Shown piece after piece: positions 8,037 through 16,987 of a stretch of 64,000 bases of DNA. Origin of the DNA: Fimenecus sp045593645 (GTDB lineage: Bacteria > Bacillota > Clostridia > Oscillospirales > Acutalibacteraceae); NCBI GenBank assembly GCA_045593645.1, contig JAZNWZ010000130.1, forward strand, positions 1 through 64,000. The letters run 5' to 3'. The notes beneath the pieces were generated by a model, which had not been told where the DNA came from, ran no database searches, and saw only the letters and a program-made list of their open reading frames with translations. How positions within the stretch are numbered: position 1 is the stretch's first letter; the number at the start of each line of letters is the position of its first letter. A program made the translations under genes and the position numbers.

Positions 8037-11000
8037 TTATGCTCCTAAACCGCTCATAATTTTAGCAAAGTCTCCATTGTTTGGCATAACATCTGTTTGG
8101 TCTTCAATGATTGGCCACATAGCATAAGCAGAAGCACCAACCAAAGCAACTGGGTTGTCTTTTGTTGATACGCCTTCTATACCAATACTTCCATCTGTTA
8201 TCATTTCAAGTGTAAGTTGAGAACGATAACCGATTGCTCTAGGCAAGACGCTTTGAACTGGAACAATCCAATAATCTGCTGCTTGCTTTGCACCACAAAG
8301 AAGTGCCTGTGGGTCAGTCTCACCACTTGCAGTTAAATCCTTGAGAGCAGAAGTATCAACACCACCGTAATAATTGAAAAGAATTTGATTATCTTCAGCC
8401 ATCTTACTCCAATCAATATTCCATTTTGCATCATCATAGTCATATGTGATATATGGACCGTTTGGATTTTGAAGCTTCTTTGCAGCGTTATCTTCATCAC
8501 GGTGCTTTTCAACTGAATACAATTTATAAACACCGTCTTCAGGTTTAACTGCGTACTTAATTTTACCTTTTCTAATTGCCCAACCGTTTTCATTCCAAGT
8601 TTCATCAGCAGCAAGTATATCACCGTTTGCCTTATTCTTGAAAGAGCCATCTCTTTTCTTAACGAAAGCAATAGGTTGAACAGGGACAACTCTTTCGTCA
8701 GTACGTTTTAATGTACCATCTTTAAGTTTCTCTTGACAAGCCAAATATCTTTCATAAGAAACATATTTAACCTTGACATAAACTGTCTTAATTCTATCAG
8801 GCTCAAGTTCTGCATTTGAACCCTGTGCCTGCTTCTTAAGAACATCAGCTTTCATAGCAAGTGTATTTTGTATTTCATAGAATGAAACATCAATCTTTGA
8901 AGACTTACCTTGGAATGCTGTCATATCAACTGTATTTGAAGATGCAACAGCAGAACCGATAACCTGAGGAAGCATCTTCTCAAGGTGACGACACATCCAT
9001 AAAGTACCGTCCTGTTTATTACATCTCTTATTGATAAAGTATCTTCTTGCTTCATACAACACATTGAGGTAAGCAAGTAAGAATCTTTCAGGCTCTTCAT
9101 TTGTTTTCAAATCAATAAATTCATTTACTGACTTCCAAGCTGTGTTCATACTATTGTATGAATATGAACCCATATCCATATAAAGATAAGGCTTAAGCAA
9201 ACTTTGTACTTTAAGAATTGTATTTCTTCTTTGGTCGAGTACTAAACCTAAGTCATCGTGCAATCTTTGATTTTCTGAAGGGCTATTGCAGAACCATTCA
9301 CGAGCTGTCTTAATCCAAGGATTATAGCCGTAAATATCTTCACACCAAGAAGCCTTAATACAACCTGCAGGAAGAGTGCCGTTGCTATTAAGAGAACTCT
9401 GAGAACCTGTTTTCTTATTGATAATTATATCGCCATTAGGGTCTGCAATATAATTCTTTCTTGGGTCAGCAAGATAATAAGTTCTTGGTGAAATAAGCCC
9501 AGGAGACTTTGCAGTACCTTCAATCATTTTACGAATAAAGTCGAATGAAACAATGTACTGACCGTGTTCATCTTTACCACAGATAAAGTCTTTTGCAAAG
9601 TTGAGATAGCCTTCTTGTGTTGCAAGAATATTATACAAGAATCTTGGTGCGATGTCGAAAGAAGTAAAGTAGTATTTTAATGCAGACCAAGCATTCTTTA
9701 AGTAAACTGTATCTACGATGTCGTGGTTTTCAACATACTCAACACCATCTTTACTTAATGTGACTAAACGCTTAACAGTTGTATAGGTTCTGATGTCACT
9801 TGCTTTAATCTTGAATGAACCTGCAGCAGATTGTACTGTACAACCTCTTGACTCAATATAAGTAAGCGCATCAGCAAAGCTCTTTCCTTCAACATCAATA
9901 CCGTACTGAAGAACCTTGAAGTTAACTCTTAAAGGTCCGTTTGCGTCACCACGATAGAATGTGTTTCTCAATCCCATATTGAGAATCATTGCGTGCCACC
10001 AATTTGGAGGTGTAATCTCGCGATAAATTGCAAAACCATTTCCTTCAGGACGATATGTGTTTCCGTTGATTGTGACTTCGCCTTTGTTTATCCAACCTGA
10101 AATCTGCCACATTGGGAATCTTACATTTTTGAAAGCAACATCCATCCAAGAGCCGCCATTCATATCAGCTGCTTTTTGTTTAGAGCAACATTTATTTGAA
10201 TAAATTTCCGCGCCGTCATCTGCCTCAAAGTCAAGTCCTGGGATGTCACCAATAATACCTACACCTGAAATACCGTTGTAAGATGCAATCATACGGTCAG
10301 CACCCACGATACCGTCTGCTACGATTGTTGTATCAAATAACGGAATTTCTCTTCCTGTAATTCCTGTGATAAGGTCATAAGGAGTCTTTCTTGTTTCACA
10401 ACAATTTGTTCCTGTATAACCTGCGCCCATTACAGAAAGAATTGAGTTGTTTGCTGTTTCTTTAGTTATGCTTCCATCAATAGGAGGAGATGATACACCG
10501 ATGGACTCTTCACCATTATTTACTGAACCGTAGTTTGTAAATGTTGGCTTTGAAAGTCCTGCCCAGAATCTGTCAGTTGAGTACAACTTAACAGACATAT
10601 ATGTTTTCCAACCACAGTGTCTCTCCCACCAATATTTTCGTTTATTTGAAGAGTACGTTCTTGAGTGTAAACAGAAGTAATAAACAGGTTTTTGATTGTG
10701 GAATATTTCCGCACGGAACAAACAATCAGGACGGCCTGCCCCATCTCTTGTCAAGAAGAATGCTTTGTTGTGCGCTCCAATCATACCGCCCCACCAGTCA
10801 ACAATACTTGTCATAATATTGTGTTCAGCGTTAGTTTGGTAAACATTCAACACTTGTCCTGTTGCTTCGTTGAGGATGCTCCAGTTAGAATAATTGCCGC
10901 CTTGAGGTCCGTCTACAAATAATTCGTAGTCTTCATTAGGTTGCGTTGCAAAGAGGTACGCGTAATCTTTTGAATAACCGAATAATGCCCTATAAGAATT

Positions 11001-14000
11001 ATTCCAAGCGTTCTTAAATACGCTGCTTGAGTTATTTGGCAAATATGATTCGTAATGTCTTGTTTGAACAATTCTCCAAGGCGCATTAGGCTCTGAATGG
11101 AGTACATATCTTTTGAATGTTGTAAATTTCCATTCATAGTGCCAAGCTCTTTGACAAGGTGCGTAATATGCAACAGATAAACGCCAACCCCACCAGTTGC
11201 CTGTCCATTCCCAGCGGTAATACCAAGAGTAATTATAATATCTGTTCCAATAATAATCGTACCAACCGTGATTCCAACAACCGTACCACCACCAACTTGA
11301 AGTCAAGCCGAGGTCTTTGTGGAACCATTGCCACCAACCATAGCCTTCGTAATGATATGGCTCGCCGTTTGAGTAATGTGATGGACGAACCCATCTCCAA
11401 TCCCACCAACCCCAGTGCCAATAATTCCGACCCCAGTGCCACTGAAGCTGTGCATAGAACTCAACATCACTGTAAACTTTTACACGAAGATATGCAGGAA
11501 CTTCACCTGTACTATGATGTCCTTTTTTAAGTCTTGCAAGACCTGCTGACCAAGATTGCTCATAAGCCTGTCTTTCACCGTTTACAACAGCTGAAACATT
11601 TGAACACCATTTTTCATTTCCTTTGTAATAATAGTCATCTTGCCAGTTTGGAAGAGATGGCCAAGTAATACCATTATCTGCATCGTGGTCAAAGCTGTCA
11701 GGACATTTATCAATACGAGGAACATTTCTTAAGAAGATATTGTTTTCCTGATAGTAAGATTGATATGACTTTGGTGAACGGTAATAAGAGTGAGGTCCAC
11801 CGTAGAGTGTTGGGTTATACTGAGGTACACCAACACCGTTTGAATTATCTGTAAGACCTTTATCAGTACCCAACAAATATGCACGCTCAGCACTTTCGTC
11901 AATAGCATTGTTTGAACTTGCTGCCTTTGTTGCGCCAAGAGAATCTTGGATTGTACCATAAACATTTTTCTGATTACCTGTTTTTTCATCAATTTCACCA
12001 TCATCAGTCGCACCTGCTCTTGAAAGTGCTGATTCTTTAGATGAGTCTCTTTTGTTGAACATATTTAAGAATGTCAACGCACCTTTGAAAACTGAGCCTG
12101 GGCAGTACTTATTACCACCCGAACCTTCTTCTGGGTCATTGAAAGAATAGCCTGTGTTCTGACCATTACCTGAAGCATCATTACCGCCGACAATCATATC
12201 ATAGCCGTCATAAGGCTCGCCATTGCCGCCTACTTGATAATTGATTATCTGAACATCTTCAATTAAGTCTCTTTTATGGTAAAGTCCGATTGCAGTCTGC
12301 AAGAAAAGAATATCAACATCAGAGAAGCCATCATCAGCAGATGTGTACAATGCTTTCCAAATTTTATTTCCATAATTCCATTCTTTATAACCTGAAAGAG
12401 CAGCACCTTCAAAATCTTGGAACATCAATCTGTTCTGAACTGAATCGCCTCTTACTCTTCCGTGATTGTCTTTTCCTTCCAAGTAATTGCGTAAGCCTGC
12501 CTTTGCAATTCTATAATAGTTTGGCACATAAGCAGTTGTACCATCAGCAGCAGTGATCTTATCAAGCCATCCTGACAATGCAGTTGGGTCAGGATAAAGT
12601 GTATGCCATTGTGCATAAGGATAAGCATTGATTATCCAAGACTTATGATTGTCACCGTATATCTTTGAAATAGCACAGTTGATAACGCCCCAAGATGCAG
12701 CACGGTCATCAGGATTTCCTTCAGAATCTTTCCATCCGTACTGATTAGGATTATCTTTATCCAAGCGGTGTGTCAACATAATAATGTTAGGCAAAGTACT
12801 TTCAGTGTTTGTCACTAAGCCTTCTTGAAGATACATTGAAAGGTCCCACTCTGTAAGATATGTTGAAACAATACCCGACATACCTTCAAGAACCCACTGC
12901 AACATATTGATGTTGTCATTGATTGCCTTAAACCCAGGTGCACGGTATGTAAATGAAGAACGAGCAGCAAGACCACTTTCCATATCATAAGTATCGTAAT
13001 ATTTATCTGTTTCGTTTTTGATTGCAAGGCGAGTGTCTTCAGCTTCTCTTACTGTGACTTCTTTTCCATCGTCTTCTAATTCTTTATTTTTTGCATCAAG
13101 TTCTTTTTGTCTTTTTTCTTTTGCTTGTGCAAGGTAATCTTTCATTGTCATTGTACTTACAGATGAAGTTTCACCTTGTGATTTAAAATAACATAAAGTA
13201 CCTACCTTAAAATCATTTAAGCCTATGTATTGTTTTAATTCGTTCTCAGTACCTTTAAGGTAGTAAATATATCCATCACTTTCCAATCTTCCTTTTATTC
13301 TTTCACGATTTGCATTAAGAAGATACCCATTATTATCAACTTCATAGCCTGAAGCGTTGTCATACTTTTTTGTACTGATACCTTTCCAAGAAGTAGGCTT
13401 AATATTTAATGGAGAATAAGGTGGGAACCAAATAACAGAATAATATTCTGTCTTATGTTTAAGGTCTGTCCCTTCCCATTCCATATAATCAACTTTTGAA
13501 TTATAAAGTGAGCGAGTTCTTAAGCGACCGAACTCATCAGTCTGATTGTTTACAGTCCCCGGCTTTGCTTTACCTGTGACTTCACCAAGACGATACTTTG
13601 CATCAGTTTCGCCTACAGGAGAGATGTACATATCATAAAAGTTTTGAATAACTTGTAAAGCAGCTTGAGTATTTATTTGATTATTAAGTTTTTCGCCTGC
13701 ATCATCACCAAGTGATCTTAATGTCCAACCTTTGAGGTCAAGGTAAGAAGCAAGCTCGGCGCTATCTTCACCTGCTTTTTGCAAATTCAAAAACTCAGAT
13801 AATGTCCACTCGTTCTTACCGTCTGAATTAATAGGAATCCATATATCATTTCCCTGTGCATCTTTCGCTTTAGTAAATCGAGGTGTCTTCCCAGCAGCAT
13901 CGTACATCTTTTTGAAGAAGTTTTCGTTTACAGTTGTCTTCTGTTTAATAGCACCTGTAAGGGATGTCCAATCTGTTGCGGTACCGTCAAAAAAGTTATC

Positions 14001-14009
14001 TAAATTCAT
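8037..14009 (-). CDS. Giant virion-associated protein with extreme Trp/Tyr-rich segment (1990 aa)
   Basis: Longest gene of the window. ATG at 14009 follows GAGGTCATTG; a TTG one codon earlier is disfavoured. No family recognised. Residues about 260-325 hold a charged helical stretch (KEKRQKELDAKNKELEDD). Residues about 845-950 contain 25 Trp and 17 Tyr in 109 positions (e.g. YWHWGWWDWRW, WWWYGCW). Many Gly/Asn/Tyr-rich beta-like segments and no membrane helices or enzymatic motif were seen. Size, the class 3 motif and neighbours point to a tail, baseplate or fibre component. Confidence 0.55.
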   Translation of the reverse strand: MNLDNFFDGTATDWTSLTGAIKQKTTVNENFFKKMYDAAGKTPRFTKAKDAQGNDIWIPINSDGKNEWTLSEFLNLQKAGEDSAELASYLDLKGWTLRSLGDDAGEKLNNQINTQAALQVIQNFYDMYISPVGETDAKYRLGEVTGKAKPGTVNNQTDEFGRLRTRSLYNSKVDYMEWEGTDLKHKTEYYSVIWFPPYSPLNIKPTSWKGISTKKYDNASGYEVDNNGYLLNANRERIKGRLESDGYIYYLKGTENELKQYIGLNDFKVGTLCYFKSQGETSSVSTMTMKDYLAQAKEKRQKELDAKNKELEDDGKEVTVREAEDTRLAIKNETDKYYDTYDMESGLAARSSFTYRAPGFKAINDNINMLQWVLEGMSGIVSTYLTEWDLSMYLQEGLVTNTESTLPNIIMLTHRLDKDNPNQYGWKDSEGNPDDRAASWGVINCAISKIYGDNHKSWIINAYPYAQWHTLYPDPTALSGWLDKITAADGTTAYVPNYYRIAKAGLRNYLEGKDNHGRVRGDSVQNRLMFQDFEGAALSGYKEWNYGNKIWKALYTSADDGFSDVDILFLQTAIGLYHKRDLIEDVQIINYQVGGNGEPYDGYDMIVGGNDASGNGQNTGYSFNDPEEGSGGNKYCPGSVFKGALTFLNMFNKRDSSKESALSRAGATDDGEIDEKTGNQKNVYGTIQDSLGATKAASSNNAIDESAERAYLLGTDKGLTDNSNGVGVPQYNPTLYGGPHSYYRSPKSYQSYYQENNIFLRNVPRIDKCPDSFDHDADNGITWPSLPNWQDDYYYKGNEKWCSNVSAVVNGERQAYEQSWSAGLARLKKGHHSTGEVPAYLRVKVYSDVEFYAQLQWHWGRNYWHWGWWDWRWVRPSHYSNGEPYHYEGYGWWQWFHKDLGLTSSWWWYGCWNHGWYDYYWNRYYNYSWYYRWEWTGNWWGWRLSVAYYAPCQRAWHYEWKFTTFKRYVLHSEPNAPWRIVQTRHYESYLPNNSSSVFKNAWNNSYRALFGYSKDYAYLFATQPNEDYELFVDGPQGGNYSNWSILNEATGQVLNVYQTNAEHNIMTSIVDWWGGMIGAHNKAFFLTRDGAGRPDCLFRAEIFHNQKPVYYFCLHSRTYSSNKRKYWWERHCGWKTYMSVKLYSTDRFWAGLSKPTFTNYGSVNNGEESIGVSSPPIDGSITKETANNSILSVMGAGYTGTNCCETRKTPYDLITGITGREIPLFDTTIVADGIVGADRMIASYNGISGVGIIGDIPGLDFEADDGAEIYSNKCCSKQKAADMNGGSWMDVAFKNVRFPMWQISGWINKGEVTINGNTYRPEGNGFAIYREITPPNWWHAMILNMGLRNTFYRGDANGPLRVNFKVLQYGIDVEGKSFADALTYIESRGCTVQSAAGSFKIKASDIRTYTTVKRLVTLSKDGVEYVENHDIVDTVYLKNAWSALKYYFTSFDIAPRFLYNILATQEGYLNFAKDFICGKDEHGQYIVSFDFIRKMIEGTAKSPGLISPRTYYLADPRKNYIADPNGDIIINKKTGSQSSLNSNGTLPAGCIKASWCEDIYGYNPWIKTAREWFCNSPSENQRLHDDLGLVLDQRRNTILKVQSLLKPYLYMDMGSYSYNSMNTAWKSVNEFIDLKTNEEPERFLLAYLNVLYEARRYFINKRCNKQDGTLWMCRHLEKMLPQVIGSAVASSNTVDMTAFQGKSSKIDVSFYEIQNTLAMKADVLKKQAQGSNAELEPDRIKTVYVKVKYVSYERYLACQEKLKDGTLKRTDERVVPVQPIAFVKKRDGSFKNKANGDILAADETWNENGWAIRKGKIKYAVKPEDGVYKLYSVEKHRDEDNAAKKLQNPNGPYITYDYDDAKWNIDWSKMAEDNQILFNYYGGVDTSALKDLTASGETDPQALLCGAKQAADYWIVPVQSVLPRAIGYRSQLTLEMITDGSIGIEGVSTKDNPVALVGASAYAMWPIIEDQTDVMPNNGDFAKIMSGLGA

Positions 14010-14020
14010 CAATGACCTCT

Positions 14021-14031
14021 ATAATTTAGTC
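14021..14031 (-). promoter_or_regulatory. Class 3 motif before giant gene
   Basis: Minus strand GACTAAATTAT, followed by AGAGGTCATTG and the ATG at 14009. Confidence 0.45.
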
Positions 14032-14038
14032 TCATATT

Positions 14039-15535
14039 TTATTTTACGCTGAAAGGACCTAAGAATGAAGCAAGGTCGTTAAGTTTCTGCTGAACGCCTG
14101 TCTTATCTTCAGTATCAACTTCTTTAACTGCGTTCTTTGTATTATCAACAACTTGTTTAGTGCTATTGATAACATTATTAAGCTTACTCTTAATATCTTG
14201 TGGGAGAGCTTTCGACATAAGATTTTGAAGTCCCGCGCCTGAGAAGCCTTCTCCGCCAAAAAGTTGTTGATTGAATGCTTCTTTACCCTTATTCCAAGAA
14301 TCTTCTTCAGCCCAAGACTTAACTGCATTTTTCCAGTTTTCAGCACCTTGCTCAAACTTGTCTTTACTTAAAGCATTAGTAAGTTCGTTTGCCAAAGCTT
14401 TACCTTGATTTGCAAAACTGATAGCAGCAGATTTTGTTGAGCTAATTGAACTTGAAATACCTGAAAGAACTTCGTTTATTTGGTCGAGTACTGACTGTAC
14501 TTGTTCTGTTTTACAATCGAGTTCCAACATATTCCAAAGCATTTGCAAAATTTCACCGATTGCTGAAATAAGTAAAGCTGCAATTTTTTCTGCTACCATT
14601 TGAATAACTTGTCCTGCAGCAGGAGGGTTAATCCAACACTGAGCAGCAAAAGTAATCATCTTTACGATAGGAACAACAATTGTAAGAATTAAGAGAAGAA
14701 CTTTCTTAAGAACATTTACAACTTTTAATATTGCAAGAATAGCCGAAAGAATAGGGAGTTCTTTTGCAATACACTCAACAACTTCTTTTTCTCTTTCAGC
14801 AACGTTTCTATCTCTAGTAGCATTTGTTTCGCCTGCGGAATCATCAGCAGCTTCGGCAGCACTTTTCTTTTTTGCTTCTCCGCCACCACCGCCTTCGTCA
14901 TCATCTTCAATATTATTGTCGTCGTCTCCATTTCCATCAGAATTAAGAGATGCATTGATACCTTTTTTCAAATCGTCGAGAAGATTGCTTTGGTCTTCAA
15001 ACTCTTCGTTGCCATCTTCATCAAAGTCATCACACCCAGGGTTGTATAATTGTGTTAAGTCACCACCACCCCCAGGGAATGGCCCAGGCCCAGGCTCAGG
15101 AGGAGCAACTGCAAGAACATTTATAAGAATGCTTTCAAGTTCACCTACCAAGAAGTCAACCTGAGAATCAAGTCCACCGCCTGGGAGCAATAAGTGAGTA
15201 TCAGTTGGGTCACCACCCAAACTCAATTTCATTGCGAGTTCATTTGCATTTACTTCTGGGTTTGGGTCAGGTCCTAAACCTGCACCTGAAGACTCTGTCT
15301 TGAAGTCATCATTATCAATCTTTTCAGGAACTTTATACTTTGGCAGAGATGTCGCCATTGCGTGAAGCTCACGAAGACGATTTGCAATTTTTTCCATAAT
15401 TGCATCTTCTTCAAGCTCCAACTCTTCAAGATTAGTTTTTGAAATTTCTCTTTTTGGGTTTAAGTCAGAATCACCGAATTCATAATCGGAACCCAAGTAA
15501 CGGTCATATACTTTTTTAAGAAACTCTTCTGCCAT
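14039..15535 (-). CDS. Putative virion protein with Gly/Pro linker and long hydrophobic segment (498 aa)
   Basis: Acidic N-terminus, then a low-complexity linker (PPEPGPGPFPGGGG near residue 140-155), an Asp/Glu-rich and Ala/Lys-rich stretch, and a hydrophobic region near residues 255-345 (AILAILKVVNVLKKVLLLIL) with two or three possible membrane or amphipathic helices. The C-terminal 130 residues look helical. No family recognised. A membrane-active or internal virion protein is possible. The ATG follows a class 3 ACTAA by 7 nt with no Shine-Dalgarno. Confidence 0.45.
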   Translation of the reverse strand: MAEEFLKKVYDRYLGSDYEFGDSDLNPKREISKTNLEELELEEDAIMEKIANRLRELHAMATSLPKYKVPEKIDNDDFKTESSGAGLGPDPNPEVNANELAMKLSLGGDPTDTHLLLPGGGLDSQVDFLVGELESILINVLAVAPPEPGPGPFPGGGGDLTQLYNPGCDDFDEDGNEEFEDQSNLLDDLKKGINASLNSDGNGDDDNNIEDDDEGGGGGEAKKKSAAEAADDSAGETNATRDRNVAEREKEVVECIAKELPILSAILAILKVVNVLKKVLLLILTIVVPIVKMITFAAQCWINPPAAGQVIQMVAEKIAALLISAIGEILQMLWNMLELDCKTEQVQSVLDQINEVLSGISSSISSTKSAAISFANQGKALANELTNALSKDKFEQGAENWKNAVKSWAEEDSWNKGKEAFNQQLFGGEGFSGAGLQNLMSKALPQDIKSKLNNVINSTKQVVDNTKNAVKEVDTEDKTGVQQKLNDLASFLGPFSVK

Positions 15536-15537
15536 AA

Positions 15538-15548
15538 TAAAATTAGTT
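15538..15548 (-). promoter_or_regulatory. Class 3 motif, start-proximal
   Basis: Minus strand AAACTAATTTTATTATGG; ACTAA at 15547-15543, 7 nt before the ATG at 15535. Confidence 0.5.
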
Positions 15549-15571
15549 TTAACTAAACAGCAGGAAGAAAT

Positions 15572-16261
15572 TTATTTTAAATCTTTATCTGTCAAATGAA
15601 TAATGAGATCTTTAGCAGGAACTTTTGGCCATACATTTGACATATCAAAACCAATACAACTCATTTTTTGCTTTGGGTCAAGTTCTTTTATGTATGTCAA
15701 TTCAAGGCCTTCATCTTTTACAATTTTATTTATCTTTTGATTGATAATGTTATCAACTGCTCTCTGATATGTTGTGCCATAATAAAATTCAAAAGCTTCG
15801 TGAAGTACTGTTCTCCAACATTGTGCAAAAAAGTAGTCCCAATTCATATCAAGAAAAGCGTACCCATCACAATCAATTTTTACCTTTTCAAGCAATTCAA
15901 TAACATAATCTTGTTCTCTTAAATCAAGGCACTCAGGCGAGTTTGGGTCCCATACGTCTAATACAAATCCTAAAGGACTGTTTTCTGCGATTGAACCGAT
16001 TGCTTCGTGAAACACAATAGGAATAACTTTGTACCCACATTTTGCAAACTTTATAACATCTTCATCGAACATTATAACTTCTGAATTTGCGTCAAGGCCT
16101 CTGAAATATAAGTTGAGCATCCAATCGTAAATAGGCCCAAGCTTATCGGGATTCTGTGTTAGATAGCAACAGAACTCTGCTGTATTATCAATTCTTTTTT
16201 GGATTTCATTTTCAGGAACGAAATATTTTTTATATAAGTCTTTAATATATGTGCTTTTCAT
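15572..16261 (-). CDS. Hypothetical protein (229 aa)
   Basis: Start chosen at MKSTYIKDLYKK (GAGGCTATTG upstream); the open frame extends four codons to a TTG that lacks a site. Contains VIPIVFHEAIGSIAE and TVLHEAFEFYYG, two separated His-Glu pairs, but no full HExxH, so a metalloenzyme cannot be claimed. No family recognised. It overlaps the upstream gene by 20 nt and precedes the virion cluster. Confidence 0.5.
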   Translation of the reverse strand: MKSTYIKDLYKKYFVPENEIQKRIDNTAEFCCYLTQNPDKLGPIYDWMLNLYFRGLDANSEVIMFDEDVIKFAKCGYKVIPIVFHEAIGSIAENSPLGFVLDVWDPNSPECLDLREQDYVIELLEKVKIDCDGYAFLDMNWDYFFAQCWRTVLHEAFEFYYGTTYQRAVDNIINQKINKIVKDEGLELTYIKELDPKQKMSCIGFDMSNVWPKVPAKDLIIHLTDKDLK

Positions 16262-16466
16262 CAATAGCCTCAAATCGGTAGATGTTTGTATCGAAGATTG
16301 AATTAAGTACTAAGTATCTTCTCAATTTTTCAATTATATTAACATCTGACAGATTTACTGCTTGAAGTTTTGATTGAGACCAACGACACAAGCCTCTCTT
16401 CGAGGTATCATATCCTGCAAAATAAAAACGAGTTCTTGTTTTCTTTTCTATTACTGCGAAATACAT
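16242..16466 (-). CDS. Hypothetical protein (74 aa)
   Basis: Begins MYFAVIEKKTRTRFYF; basic. ATG overlaps the upstream stop (TAATG). No family recognised. Confidence 0.5.
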   Translation of the reverse strand: MYFAVIEKKTRTRFYFAGYDTSKRGLCRWSQSKLQAVNLSDVNIIEKLRRYLVLNSIFDTNIYRFEAIDEKHIY

Positions 16467-16648
16467 TATTTGCCGTCATCTCCATAACACACATCAATAT
16501 AATTTTTATGTGCTTTCCAACCTTCTGAAAATACAAACCTTATAACTGCAGCGTTTGCAACATCGAAAAGTTCCTTATACTTTTTTGAAAATTCATCATA
16601 AGAAACTTCTATAGGTTTATCATTTTCGTAGTCTTCTTTTTCAAGCAT
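16466..16648 (-). CDS. Hypothetical protein (60 aa)
   Basis: Begins MLEKEDYENDKPIEVSYDEF; acidic. AAGGACACCTCA before the ATG supplies a ribosome site. Coupled to the 74-aa gene. No family recognised. Confidence 0.5.
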   Translation of the reverse strand: MLEKEDYENDKPIEVSYDEFSKKYKELFDVANAAVIRFVFSEGWKAHKNYIDVCYGDDGK

Positions 16649-16670
16649 TGAGGTGTCCTTCTTAAATCAA

Positions 16671-16937
16671 TTAGTAAGAGAACACTGCCTTTGTTTCGAT
16701 TATTTTATTGAGCCATTCCTCAAGATAATCAATTTCAGGGACGAGAAAAGTTGTGATTGCAACAGGAGAACAGCTTTCTGTAAAAGTAACGATAAGACGT
16801 TCGTTATCGAAAGAGTCTTCACTTATTTCAATCCAACAGTCTTCATCTCCATCACGGTCATAAGACCAACATTTTATTTTACTTGCGATGTCTGGGTTGT
16901 AATGAAAACCTTTAAGATTAAGTTTTGTCAAATCCAT
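16671..16937 (-). CDS. Hypothetical protein (88 aa)
   Basis: Begins MDLTKLNLKGFHYNPD; acidic, beta-rich look. GGAGGATTCAAT precedes the ATG, and a class 2 motif lies 18 nt upstream, after the methyltransferase terminator. First gene of its transcript. No family recognised. Confidence 0.55.
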   Translation of the reverse strand: MDLTKLNLKGFHYNPDIASKIKCWSYDRDGDEDCWIEISEDSFDNERLIVTFTESCSPVAITTFLVPEIDYLEEWLNKIIETKAVFSY

Positions 16938-16955
16938 ATTGAATCCTCCATTTAA

Positions 16956-16964
16956 AATATTAAC
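16956..16964 (-). promoter_or_regulatory. Class 2 motif
   Basis: GTTAATATT on the minus strand, 18 nt before the ATG at 16937, with GGAGG between. Confidence 0.5.
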
Positions 16965-16982
16965 GGCGGACCGAAGCCCGCC
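16965..16982 (-). terminator. Terminator hairpin after C5 methyltransferase
   Basis: Minus strand GGCGGGC-TTCG-GTCCGCC: 7-bp stem (one G-U) with a UUCG tetraloop directly after the methyltransferase stop, followed by GTTAATATTTT, which is only a weak U tract and doubles as the class 2 motif. Confidence 0.6.
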
Positions 16983-16987
16983 TTATT

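Noticed and set aside
11159..11530. Open frame of 123 codons on the plus strand opposite the Trp-rich segment
   Set aside because: It is the antisense of Trp/Tyr codons in a much longer minus-strand gene and has no ribosome site or family pattern.
14916..15164. Plus-strand Ser/Pro-rich open frame
   Set aside because: Shadow of the Gly/Asp-rich linker of the 498-aa minus-strand gene.
15572..16261. Zinc metalloprotease from FHEAIG / LHEAFE
   Set aside because: Neither His-Glu pair is followed by a His at the HExxH position.
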